Shown here: in pieces, positions 14,785 through 14,795 of the stretch | How positions within the stretch are numbered: position 1 is the first letter of the stretch | Layout: every line of letters starts with the position of its first letter | Source: Prevotella sp. UBA3675 | GTDB lineage: Bacteria; Bacteroidota; Bacteroidia; Bacteroidales; Bacteroidaceae | NCBI GenBank assembly: GCA_002372235.1 | Contig: DFJI01000045.1 | Coordinates: 837-15,631, forward strand | Reading direction: 5' to 3' | DNA length: 14,795 nt | Made by a program: the position numbers and the translations under genes | The notes under the pieces: generated by a model | The model's input: the letters and a program-made list of their open reading frames with translations, nothing else | Databases searched by the model: none | Told to the model about the DNA's origin: nothing

Positions 14785-14795
14785 AGTTTAACTTT

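Noticed and set aside
14712..14786. 24-residue plus-strand ORF (MDKEYRKFTSIFESLK...) ending in the right terminal repeat
   Set aside because: Too short to judge, no promoter of the local type, and it ends inside the repeat. A chance frame in AT-rich DNA is likely.

Overview
The window looks like a Bacteroidales chromosome fragment, most likely Prevotella or a close relative. The evidence is several promoters with the Bacteroidetes -7 box (TAnnTTTG), a set of genes typical of the order (GH3 family protein, Ig-like lipoprotein and DUF3108 protein in a row; an NhaD antiporter; a short archaeal-type P-loop ATPase), and AT-rich translation starts without strong Shine-Dalgarno sequences. The first 20 bases and bases 14765-14784 are inverted copies of one sequence with one mismatch. 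The fragment therefore probably ends in two copies of a dispersed repeat, such as insertion-sequence ends, as draft contigs often do.

Layout. Bases 1-640 look like an eroded accessory zone: a minus-strand gene start with a good promoter runs off the left edge into the terminal repeat, followed by a lysine/glutamine-rich ORF whose last residues resemble the end of a TonB C-terminal domain. Bases 753-4722 hold rhaT (L-rhamnose:H+ symporter) and a 959-residue triple-AAA+ CbxX/CfxQ-type protein whose middle ATPase module alone looks canonical. rhaD (rhamnulose-1-phosphate aldolase) lies on the opposite strand at 4894-5703 and ends in a clear intrinsic terminator. A divergent intergenic region (5704-5889) carries a perfect FNR-type palindrome and a promoter almost touching the next start codon. 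It drives a probable operon of a conserved ~200-residue protein, nhaD and a YghZ-like aldo/keto reductase. A second, minus-strand operon (13350 down to 9012) encodes the GH3 protein, an Ig-like lipoprotein and a DUF3108 secreted protein. The two operons converge on a large inverted repeat at 8927-9008. The right end carries a P-loop ATPase gene with its own strong promoter.

How the genes fit together. RhaT and RhaD are the import step and the aldolase step of L-rhamnose catabolism; the isomerase, kinase and regulator are not in the window. RhaD yields DHAP and L-lactaldehyde, and the nearby aldo/keto reductase could act on aldehydes of this kind (inference). The GH3, lipoprotein and DUF3108 genes look like a cell-envelope cassette of unknown function. 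No CRISPR array, rRNA, tRNA, complete transposase or clear defence system was seen. The best candidates for something undescribed are the triple-AAA protein with its perfectly duplicated leader, the FNR-box/near-leaderless promoter, the repeat that may have trimmed the aldo/keto reductase, and the repeat-bounded ends.
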